Of a stretch of DNA of 64,000 bases, positions 32,993 through 42,700 are shown piece by piece. Position 1 is the stretch's first letter. Each line of letters starts with the position of its first letter. This stretch comes from Verrucomicrobiales bacterium (GTDB taxonomy: Bacteria > Verrucomicrobiota > Verrucomicrobiia > Limisphaerales > UBA11320): positions 1-64,000 of the forward strand of contig JAEUHE010000260.1 of NCBI GenBank assembly GCA_016793885.1. Reading direction: 5' to 3'. Below the pieces are notes generated by a model that saw nothing but the letters and a program-made list of their open reading frames with translations, ran no database searches and was not told where the DNA came from. A program made the position numbers and the translations under genes.

Positions 32993-35170
32993 TCAGGGCG
33001 TGGGGCTGCTCAGCACGCGAAAGAAGCGCCGTTCGGGACCGAAGCCGTTGGTCACCGATACAGAGGCATCATAGGCCAGCCCGAATCCGCCAGAAACCTC
33101 GTCGACAAAGGGCTTATCGATGCCGGACGACGACTGCAGTTTGTAGTAGAATCCGCGTTGGGTGTTGTAACGAACCGCGCATTCCTGCTCGTTGAGCTTG
33201 GATAGCTCCAACACGACCTGCGGTCGGAGGATTGAGCCATTGAAGTATTTTTGAGCAATCGTCCACACTCCCTTGCCACATTGGGATCCTACTTTCCTGC
33301 CCGCAAAATCATCCACCGGAGGATGAATCCCGCCGTAGATTCGCGAAATTCCAGCCTGATCGGCAGCGTCAAAGTAGGTTGCCCATTGAAGTTGAACCGG
33401 CTCGGAAGGCCCGATCTCGAACCCGAGATAGTTGGTACCTGCGAGGAAGCCACCCATCCCGCCAGGAAAGAAGGGAGATCCGGTGAACGCCGCGAGCACC
33501 GAGGCCGCCGATCGGCTGAAAGTGCTGTGACCGGAGATGTATCCCGGGAAGGCAGGAGTGACAAAGCTGGCCTTCTGGTAGGGCAGCCAATCGCCCGGCA
33601 GGATCCACTTCACCCCTCCATACTGGGTCTTCGGATCCGCTGGACCCCCTGGCCAGGATCGAATGACCACTTTGCCAGCGGGCAAGCCGGCATGACGTCC
33701 GCCCGCTCGGGCTGAGTCCGGCGTTACAAGCTCGATGAGCCCAGGAAGTAATGGCAGTCCCTTCGGATGATAGGAGGGGCTAAAGGGATCGCTTGATTGT
33801 CCAAGCTGGCCCATGTAGCGGACGGCGGTGATCGGGCGCCAGGCATCGTAATACCGCTTAGCTGCCCAGGCTGCGCACGCCGCATCGTGAACGGCGGCAT
33901 TCAAGGCGAAGTAGAGTTTCACATGCCACTCCAGTTCGTCGACGATCGGTCCGGTGCCTCCGACGCGACGCACCAACAGCGGGTGGCTACCCACCTCGTT
34001 GGCCAGAAGATTCCAATGGCCGGGGGGTGTTTCCGAGTTCGGGCCATCCGCCCAATACTCCGCCACTACTCGTCCGAAATCGCCTCGCTTGACGACGTTG
34101 GGGGCATAAGGTTGTCGAGTGATCGGGTTGATCCTGTGTCCCCTCCCATCCTGCGCGCCCAGGCTGTTGTTTCCGATGGCCCCGGGCGAGATATCCACCG
34201 TCATGCCGTCGTCGGGACTCAATTCGCTGCTGGCGCGAATCATCGCCACCACGCTGCTGCGGAATCCGGCATCCCCCTCTCCATCCAAGAACGGAGGAGG
34301 CCCTGGGTCGATCCACGGTTTGGAGGCATCCTCGCGGTCGAGCGCGAAGGGCCGCACTCGCGGCCATTGGGACCCCACATATTGTTGAATGGGTCCGTTA
34401 GGAAGGCCGTTGTCATCGAAGCCGTCGGCGATCGCCAAGGGCTGCCAGCGGTTCACATCGAATGGAAACGCTCCTCGCATCCCGGTCATCAAGAAAGGAT
34501 TCACCGAGGTATACCCGCCTTGCGCAGCGGGAAAGTCCCGATACCCCTCCAGCTGTCGGCTGCCGTCGTTCAGGAACCAGGCGGAGACCGCCTTGGCTAC
34601 CGCGTTGCCCACTCCGGCCGGGGTGGAAGGTGTCACGGTGGTGACATCCTTGTCGTAGCCTAACGACGCCATCCGCGCATCGAGCGCGGCCAGGCTGGTG
34701 GGTGCGTTGACGGACAGTGCGAATCGTTCCCGGAGGATCTGGTAGGCGGCATAGCTGATGGCTTCGCGCCGGGCCGCTTCGCGGTCTTCGGCCGTGTGTT
34801 TGTGGTGATAGATGAACCCGACCGATACGGAATCGTAGGCCGCCCACGCATCGTACATCGCGGTCGACAAGCTGAACAAGTTGCGGGCATGAACCGGGGG
34901 ATGAGGGCGATCGATTCGGATGGCGGTCAGGATCTCCTGATTCCAGTCCCGAGCAACATTGACCGGGAGGTTCACGGCCGCCTGCGCACTCAACGATGCC
35001 AGAGCGGTGCTGACCGCTGCGATCCAGCCTTTGGCTGCGACTGTGGAACACCAGGAGAAACCGTTTGGCCTGGTTGCTCGTGAGGAGGCCTGGTCGGGCG
35101 TCGAATCAGGCCGGGGAGAGAAAACTCGTCCAAGGGTGTTGCACTTCATGATTGAAGTGATATTCAGCAC
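32993..35170 (-). CDS. Vanadium-dependent haloperoxidase / PAP2-superfamily secreted protein
   Basis: 725 residues, with a possible signal segment around 50-65 ('WIAAVSTALASLSAQAA'). The vanadate/phosphate site is complete: 'AKRYYDAWRPITAVR' (KxxxxxxRP type), 'PGYISGHSTFSRS' with His548 of the SGH motif, and 'SRIYGGIHPPVDDFAGRKVG' (SRxxxGxHxxxD). Relatives either oxidise halides with hydrogen peroxide or act as acid phosphatases; which one applies cannot be read directly. The C-terminal ~65 residues form an extra module ending 'PERRFFRVLSSPTP', like other secreted proteins here. It lies 52 bp downstream of lptE. Confidence 0.87.
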   Translation of the reverse strand: MLNITSIMKCNTLGRVFSPRPDSTPDQASSRATRPNGFSWCSTVAAKGWIAAVSTALASLSAQAAVNLPVNVARDWNQEILTAIRIDRPHPPVHARNLFSLSTAMYDAWAAYDSVSVGFIYHHKHTAEDREAARREAISYAAYQILRERFALSVNAPTSLAALDARMASLGYDKDVTTVTPSTPAGVGNAVAKAVSAWFLNDGSRQLEGYRDFPAAQGGYTSVNPFLMTGMRGAFPFDVNRWQPLAIADGFDDNGLPNGPIQQYVGSQWPRVRPFALDREDASKPWIDPGPPPFLDGEGDAGFRSSVVAMIRASSELSPDDGMTVDISPGAIGNNSLGAQDGRGHRINPITRQPYAPNVVKRGDFGRVVAEYWADGPNSETPPGHWNLLANEVGSHPLLVRRVGGTGPIVDELEWHVKLYFALNAAVHDAACAAWAAKRYYDAWRPITAVRYMGQLGQSSDPFSPSYHPKGLPLLPGLIELVTPDSARAGGRHAGLPAGKVVIRSWPGGPADPKTQYGGVKWILPGDWLPYQKASFVTPAFPGYISGHSTFSRSAASVLAAFTGSPFFPGGMGGFLAGTNYLGFEIGPSEPVQLQWATYFDAADQAGISRIYGGIHPPVDDFAGRKVGSQCGKGVWTIAQKYFNGSILRPQVVLELSKLNEQECAVRYNTQRGFYYKLQSSSGIDKPFVDEVSGGFGLAYDASVSVTNGFGPERRFFRVLSSPTP

Positions 35171-35222
35171 AAAAGCCGTGTTTTGTAAACTGAAGAGATG
35201 AGCCTGTCGGCGCAGACCCCTC

Positions 35223-35768
35223 CTACCAGTCGCCGTCGGCTAGCAGGGAGGTGGCTTTGCGAGCCAGCGATTCGGCGAGCAGGGGAACGGATTGATGCTC
35301 GGCACTGTTCAGATCCGTGCCCACCCGGACGGTGGTGTGTCCTGAGATCTCTCGATTTACCAACACCTTACCCGTGCCGCGTTCGGTCGCGACGACGTTG
35401 GCCTTCACCACCAACTGGTAGTCGCGCGGGGTGATAATGTCCCGCGGATCGAAAGAGACATGGCTTCGCTGGTAGTCCGTGATCACCCCCGTAACGATGA
35501 TATCTCCGGTGTTATGGGTATCCAGTCGGTAGGTGGCGTCCTGCTGCAAGGATTTCCGTAGCGCTTGCCCGAACGCATCGCCGAGGCGTGGTTCGATAGT
35601 CTGGTTGACGAAGGGGTTGACCTGAATGCTGCGCGCTCCCGATTGGCGCTCATTCGTTGGCCCCAGTCGGTATCCGGCACAGCCGGTCGAGAGCAGGGCT
35701 AACCCGAGGACCCAAGCCCCCATGGCAGAGGTGACGCCGCGCGATTCCTGTCGGCGGACACTGTTCAT
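35223..35768 (-). CDS. lptE: LptE-like LPS-assembly lipoprotein
   Basis: 181 residues. The lipobox is 'LLSTGCAGYRLG', followed by the LptE-type fold: 'SIQVNPFVNQTIEPRLGDAF', 'LRKSLQQDATYRL' and 'DIIVTGVITDYQR'. LptE plugs the LptD barrel that places LPS in the outer membrane; LptD is not in this window. The start is fixed by an ATGA overlap with the bamD stop (35765-35768), although a second ATG at 35723 is nearer the signal peptide. Coupling of lptE and bamD puts two outer-membrane assembly functions in one message. Confidence 0.85.
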   Translation of the reverse strand: MNSVRRQESRGVTSAMGAWVLGLALLSTGCAGYRLGPTNERQSGARSIQVNPFVNQTIEPRLGDAFGQALRKSLQQDATYRLDTHNTGDIIVTGVITDYQRSHVSFDPRDIITPRDYQLVVKANVVATERGTGKVLVNREISGHTTVRVGTDLNSAEHQSVPLLAESLARKATSLLADGDW

Positions 35769-36745
35769 TTCTGAACCCGCTTCTTGATTTCCTCGATCCG
35801 ACGGCGGGCTTCTTCGGCCAGCTTGGAGTCCGGATCCTTGATGAGCACTTCGTTGAAGTAGATTTGGGCTCCTTCCCAGCGGCCCCGCTTCTCGTAGTAG
35901 CGTGCGATCTGGAAACTGCCGCGGGCCTGCTCGGTGCGCAGGGAGTTGATGGCCGATTTGGCTTCAGCCGCCTTTTCGTGATCAGGGAACAGCGTGTTAA
36001 AGTCCGAGAATGTCGCGATGGCCTGTGAGGAAACACTTTGGTCGTATTCGGCCGTCTTGGCTTGTTTCAGGTACGCTTGCCCGGCCTTGAAGAGGGCCTC
36101 TCCAGCAATAGGTTGATCGCTATAGCGGTCCGCCACCCGCTCATAGGCATGGGCCGCTTCGGGGTAAGCTTTAATCCATTTATTCTCATGTGCGGCTCCG
36201 ATATTCATCTGAGCCTGAGGTCCCACGCTGCTGTAGGGCCCGCTTTTGACGATCTGGTTGTAATACTTGATGGTTCGGTCCATCGAAGGAAAGAGGGGGA
36301 TCAGGCCAAAGACCTTGAAGTATTTCCCGGCCAGGAAGCGATTTGCGATCTCGAACTGTTGCTTGAGAGCCTCGTCGTAGTTGTCGATCCGTGGGTACTT
36401 TTCGACCAACTTCTGATAGGCTTTGAAAGCCTTCTCGTCGTTTCCAAGTGCCTCCTCGCTCTTGGCTACAAGGTATTGGGCCTGAGGTGCATAGTCCGAA
36501 AATGGCCAGGAGGCGACCGTGCGGCGTGCGGCTTTGCGCGCGGTGGAGAAGTCTTTGGCGTCAAAGGCCTTTTGAGCGACTTCGAGTTGGTCCTTGGCGC
36601 GGGTTCTTACCCATTTCCCTTCGCCCCCCGCCTTTTCGTACCGCCAACCCTCACCCGGGGTGTAAATCAGAGGGGCTGGTGAGCGATACGGGAACGCTAA
36701 CCAGACCAAAAGAATACCCAGCCACGCAAAACGGCGCTGATTCAT
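35765..36745 (-). CDS. bamD: Outer-membrane assembly protein BamD
   Basis: 326 residues with tetratricopeptide-type helical repeats. Typical BamD sections are 'DYAPQAQYLVAKSEEALG', 'FKAYQKLVEKYPRIDNYDEA', 'PDHEKAAEAKSAINSLR' and 'ARYYEKRGRWEGAQIYFNEV'. BamD with BamA inserts beta-barrel proteins into the outer membrane. The N-terminus has a signal segment ('WLGILLVWLAFPYRSPAP') but no Cys lipobox, unlike E. coli BamD, so it may be anchored differently. Followed by lptE through an ATGA overlap. Confidence 0.9.
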   Translation of the reverse strand: MNQRRFAWLGILLVWLAFPYRSPAPLIYTPGEGWRYEKAGGEGKWVRTRAKDQLEVAQKAFDAKDFSTARKAARRTVASWPFSDYAPQAQYLVAKSEEALGNDEKAFKAYQKLVEKYPRIDNYDEALKQQFEIANRFLAGKYFKVFGLIPLFPSMDRTIKYYNQIVKSGPYSSVGPQAQMNIGAAHENKWIKAYPEAAHAYERVADRYSDQPIAGEALFKAGQAYLKQAKTAEYDQSVSSQAIATFSDFNTLFPDHEKAAEAKSAINSLRTEQARGSFQIARYYEKRGRWEGAQIYFNEVLIKDPDSKLAEEARRRIEEIKKRVQK

Positions 36746-36778
36746 GCGACGGAACCGTATCGATGCTCAAAACCGGAG

Positions 36779-39700
36779 TCAAGGGAGCTGGCGTACCCGA
36801 TAGAAGCGGCGAGCATGTTGCGCTCCCCCGGTCACGACGACGGTCGTTCCCGAAGCCGACCCCTCGACCTGGGCTCCCACCGCCTCCCAAATGGGCAGGG
36901 TCAGCCGATCGGTGTTCTCGAGTTGGTAGCGATGGTCCGGGTCGCCCAAAAATTCCAAGATCACGTCGGTGGCTTGGATTTGGAAGCGCGTGATCAAGGG
37001 TCCTTGCGGCGGCACCGTGCTCGGAATGACACTAAACTGGTCGCTGATTCCCGTGATGCCTTCGCGCACGGAGGCTTCCAAAATCAGGCCCTCGGCCCTG
37101 GCAGGAACGGTGATCTCCCCCGTCCAGACGCCTTGTTCAAACGCGCCGGTGAGCGGTGGGAGGATCGGAATCTCCTCGTCGATCCAAAACCGGATTTCCG
37201 GCACTTGGCTGACCAATTCCGCTGGCGGCGTTTGGGCTCGCCACTCTAGGGGGGACCCAAATGCGCTGTCCGATTCAAACACCCGCCCTCGGATCCCGGC
37301 GGTCTCCACCGAGCGACACAGCCCATCCTCGCTGTAAGAACTGTTGTCAAAACTGATGTCGATGGCGACGGAGCTCATCCCGTCATGGAAGAACGGGATG
37401 TCGAAGCGCAGCTTCAGGTCCCCAGGGTCGGTCACCAACAGATCTTGATGAAAAACGACCTGCCAGTTTCCCTCCTCCCAGTCCCGGCTGCCGAACTCGC
37501 GAAGCGGAGTGGATTTAATTCGCAGGACGAAATTCTCCAGCTTCTGCCCGGGGGTGGTCTCGATCGGCAGGGACAGGGCTCGCACGGTGCCGGCTCCGCC
37601 TAAGTCCTCCGGAAGGTAGATGAATTGCGACCTCGCATCGTGAAAATAGGTGCGGAGGGGGAACTGCCACGCATTGCTTCCGCCCGTGGGGCCAGACTGC
37701 CGTCGTGACGCGATGCCCCTGATGTGCGCGGGTCCTTCGAAGCTTCTGACGACGTTTCCGAGGCTGTCCAGCGCGGTTAAGCTGACCCGGAACGGCCTCT
37801 GCACCTCTTGGGTCGATGCGATGGACGACCAGGACAATAGATTGAGGCGGTCACTATCATCGTCGAGGATGGTCACCAACCCGGCTGGTCTGGAGATGGC
37901 GACGCCCAAGGAGTTGGTCAGTAGGATGCTGAAGGTTTCGGTGGGCTCCGGCCTCTGGTCCGCCACGATGGGAACCATGACCCAATGCTGAGTCTCCCCC
38001 ACCCGGAATACGAGTTGCCCGCGCTGCGCCAGGTAGTCTCCCACCCGGCGAGCGGTTCCGTCCTGGGTGAAGTAGGTGACTGCCACATCCTGGCTGTGCT
38101 GTCCGGTGAGCTGGACCGAGACTCGGGCCGTGACGGCATCGCTGCCGTTGCGCTCGCCGACCGCCAGATCCTCGACGACCAGTCGGGGTTCTGTTTCCTC
38201 TTCCGCGATGGAGCATCGGCCCTCGGCGTCACCGAGGAGTGCTTCGGACGGGGAGTCGAGTCGGACGAGGAACCGTTCCTGCACCTCGTAGAGCGTATCG
38301 CCGAGGACCGGCACGAGGATTGTCTGATTGGTTGTTCCGGCTGGGAAAGTCAGAGTGCCACTGGCCGCGAGATAGTCCGACCCGGCTTTGGCGCCATCGT
38401 CCTCGCTACGGTAGTGAACCGTCACCAAACGTTTTACCGGAGCGGAGAGACGAACTCTGAACTGTGCGAAGTTGGTTCCCGAGTCCCCTTCAGCGACGGT
38501 TGTATCCCCGATCACCAGTAGGGGTGGATTTACATCGAATCGGGTCGTCAGCTCGTTATTGGCCAGGTGCGCTTCGGGGGTTGCCGACCTTACGGCGCTG
38601 GCGAGTTGGTAATGCCCGGGCTGGAGCCCCCGCAGGCCGATCCTCAGCAGCACTGCACCTCCAGCGTCCAATCGGCCCACTCGGCACTGAACTCCCTCCG
38701 CCGTCGTTTCCCAGTCCCCTTGGCTGGCGTTCCGGTCAACCAGCTCCAAACCGGCCGGCAGCTTGGCTGACCAATTCACGTGTTCGAACGGTGTTGGGCC
38801 GGTGTTGGTGATGGTGTAGCTGACCACAAACGTTTGGTCTAGAAACGCCGAGGCTGGCTTGGAGGTTTGGTCCAGGACTAGATCATTGGGGGCCTCCACT
38901 GAGAATTCTCCTGATCGGCCGGCATGTCCTAGACGATCAAAGGCCCAGAGCACCAGGGGCGAGCCCACCCCATTGAGAGTGAGGGTTCCGGACCACACTC
39001 CATTGGTGAAGTGCGTCGCTCGGTCAGGAGTAATGGTCGCAGGGGTGCCGGGCTCGAAGGGAAGTTGGAGACCTGGGTTGAGAGTTCCGAAAGTTCTGGG
39101 GGCGATAACCCAATCTTGGGCCGATTGGTGATTTCGGTTCCCGATCCGTTGCCAGGTGTTGGTTTGGCTGGTGATCGGGGGAAGGGGACTGCCACTCCAC
39201 CCCAATGGCGGGATCCGGACGGGCTGCTGAATGAGCGTCGGATCTGCGTCCACCGCCGTGGCAAAGTCGACCAAGTTTCCGGATGCGTCCTGGACCAGAA
39301 CTGCTACCGGCTGTCCTACGGACAGGAAGCCCCAGTTGACGTTCGTTCCCAGCCGGAAATCGGGGAAGCTGCCCGGCGCTCGCCCTCCTTCGCGAATCGA
39401 AAAGGTCTTCCCGGGAGCGATCAATGTGTTGGCCGGAATGATCAGGGCTCGCTTGGGAGAGGGCCAACGGCTCAGGTCGAAGAAGGTGATCCGCCAGCCC
39501 CCGACATCGACCGGGCCTGGACTCACGTTGGTGAATTCAGCCTGATCATCTCGGCCCGGATCGATTTCGGTAATCAGGACGCTGTCCGACGTCGCAGGCC
39601 CTATGGCGCAGCGGAGTTCCACCTCTCCCGCGAAGTTGGTGACGGTGAGTCCGAACTCATCCTGGGCCGTCAGCCGGGCTTGGATGGGGTCGCCATTCAG

Positions 39701-42700
39701 GAGTCCGCTGGTCACCGGTTCCCATCCGAAGCGATGGAGTTGCCCAACGCTGCGCGTTTCAAACCGCCAGATCGGGCTCAGGGTGGTGGCCTCGCCTCGA
39801 ATGGCTGCCACTTGCCAATAGAACGTCTGGAGGGGAGGAAGATTGGTGAGATAGATCGAGTTGGTGTTCACCCGTCCGATGCGGTTCAGAGTGCTTAACG
39901 GAGTGTTGGTTCCCACGAACACTTCGAATTCGGTTACGCCCGTGCTGCCCAGTTCCACGCTCACCTTGTCCACGCCCACATTGATGAAACCCAGGCTGTC
40001 CCGCTCCGCGAACATCAATCGCACTGTCCGCCCACGGAAGGCTGTGAGATCGTATTCATGCTGGGTCCACTCCGTGCTGAGCGGGTCTCCCGGCTGGGTC
40101 GAGAACGCAACCTCCAAGATCTGGCCTTCCAGATCCTGAATCTCCACCCGGTATTGCTGGGATGGATCGAAATACTCCGTACCGTGGTTGTGAATGTAGT
40201 CGAACCAGCTCAATCGAGCGGATTTGGCATCCGCTGGAATCGAGACATCCTGCCACATGACATGTGTACCGGGGGCATCTTGTGCCAATAGCGCATTGAA
40301 ATCACCTTCATACGCGGGCGCAGGAGTGTCGGGGCCGTCCGGGTTTACATCGCCATTGTTGATCACAAACCCCTGCGCCGATTCAGACGCCGTCTGCCAG
40401 CCGCGCAAGTCCCCGGTCTCGAAATCGCCGTTTACCAAAATTTCTCCGAACCCGGGCTTCCAGTGGAGCTCGAGCCGCGGAGGCTGGTTGGTGCTTCCGT
40501 CCTGGGGCGACGGTTCATGAATCTCAGGCGGCGTTTCATCGTCCAGGAGCGTGAACGAGTTTGACGTCGGGGAGAACGACGCAGCCTCCGCTTGGACCGA
40601 CACGCGCTGTGCGCCTTCGGGCCTGACATCATCCACCACGGTCAGCTCGAAGTTGGCTGATAACTCGCCGGCCTCCACCTCCACCTCCCCCGGTGCGGTC
40701 GCTTCGCCGGGGCTTGAGCTGGCGATGTGCACCACCACGTTGCTGCGCACCGTTCCTCCCAGGACCACCTTGCCCAGTACGGGCGGATTTCCCTCGCTGA
40801 TCGCGGCAGGCAGGACCAGCGTTAACGTCGGGCGATCGTTGTCGAGAATCCGGAGTGACGACTGCCCTGGCTCCCACCCGCCCACTCCGGCCCGGACCTC
40901 CACTTCCGTTGGTCCCTCGATTTCTTTCCCATCCAACACCACCATATCGAATCGAGCGGAAGACTGCCCGGCGGGAATGGTGACGACTGAGGGCAAACGA
41001 AGCTTTTTGGGGTCGCTCGCCTGCAAGGTCACTTTCAGGTCGTTGTCGGCCGGGCGGCTCATGGTGACCTGGCCAGCTTTGGCCAATTGCCCCGCGCCTT
41101 CATTCGCCTCCTGCGGCAGACTCAGGCTCAGTACCGCGGACTCATCGTCCTGGATGGACAGCCCGGCCGGGTGGCCATGATAGTCGATCGCCACCGCGCG
41201 TAGGGTTACGGTTCGTGTCCCGTCCAGTCGGCCGTTGTCCGGAGCCTGGATTCTAAACTCACCTCGGGTCCCCCCTTTGGGAATGACGGTGGCCAACGAG
41301 ACGCTCAGTTCGGTGGGGGGGTCGGCGAACACTGCGAAAACAACGTCCTCGGTGGCCGGGGTCCCCAGCACCACTGCGCCCAGATCGTGTCTTCCCGCAC
41401 CCTCTCGGATCGACTCGGGCAGCTCGAGACTGAACCGTCGGTAGGGGGTTCCGCTGATAGCCACATCGTCGATGGCGATGCCATCCAGCGGCACCGGATA
41501 GTTGTCGAACTGATTGAATCGAATCTGAAACCGGTCTCCGTAGTGCCATCCTTGTTCGGCGATCGGTCCGTCGAGGGACACTACGAACTCTTGATTGGTG
41601 CCGGTGAGCCTTCGCAGGCCTTGAACCTCCACCCACCAGGATCCATCCACGCTGATTGCGACGCCGTCAAAGTCCGCGCCATCACGGAACGGCCCCACCG
41701 GCGGCGGGTTGGGCTCGTCGCTAAACTCCCGGGCCCAAAATTTCATCACCACATTGGTCCAACCGCTGAGGTTAAGGCCCAGGGTGACCTCGTTGCGCGC
41801 CGGCAGCCCGTCGCTATCGCTGTCCATCAGCAGGTGCGCATTGCCGCTATGGGGGTTTCCCAAGGAGGTGAGTTCCACTCGCCCGTAGTCCGGTTTGGAG
41901 ACCAGCCATTCCGGGCTTAGCCCCGCGGCCTCGAAGTCGTCGGTGAACGGGATCTCAGCGAACTGCAGGATCCGGATGTCCAGGGACCGACGTTGCGCTA
42001 CCCCAGTGGTCAGATTGGTAATGCTTATCCGATCCAGATAGCGGCCGACTGGCAGCAGCAGAGCCTGGTCGGTAAGGCAGGCTTCCAGGGTCACAAACGA
42101 TCGTGGTGCCAGGCTTCCTGAACTCGGGCTGATGCGGAACTCGGGACGCTCCGCAGCGGCTGCCCAGAGGATCGGGGTTTCACCCTGATTCGTGAGCGTC
42201 AAGGTGCGGCAATCGGTAAAGAAAGGTCCCGACTGCCGGCCGTTGAACACCAAGACCCGTGGGCCCGAGAGTCCCAGCGAATCCGGCAAGTCGAAGGCTT
42301 CCTGCACACCTGTGGTTGTCGTGCTGACGGGGGATTCCGCGCTAAAGCCCATACCTCGGCGGGCGAAGGCCGCCCAGAGTTCAGGTTGATTGCTGCCTCG
42401 GTTGTTGATGAGATCTGCCTGCAGGATGGCGTCCCTCGCCTGTAAAAAATCGGGATTGGGCGGCGATAGCTTCATGCCATCAGTCACGAGTTGCAGGATC
42501 AAACGGTTGCCGTTTTCGAAGCCATGCTTTTTAATCAGTCGTGACCGGGCATCCCACAACGTCACGCACCAGACCTCGCCTTGATTGTGAACTTCGCTGG
42601 CCAGTCCCCGGGAAAAGGGAAAGACGGGATTCCGGGGAATTCCCTCGTGGGCGCTGATTTGGGTCGGGTCGATGTCGCGGAAGGTGAGCGGGTTTTTGGT

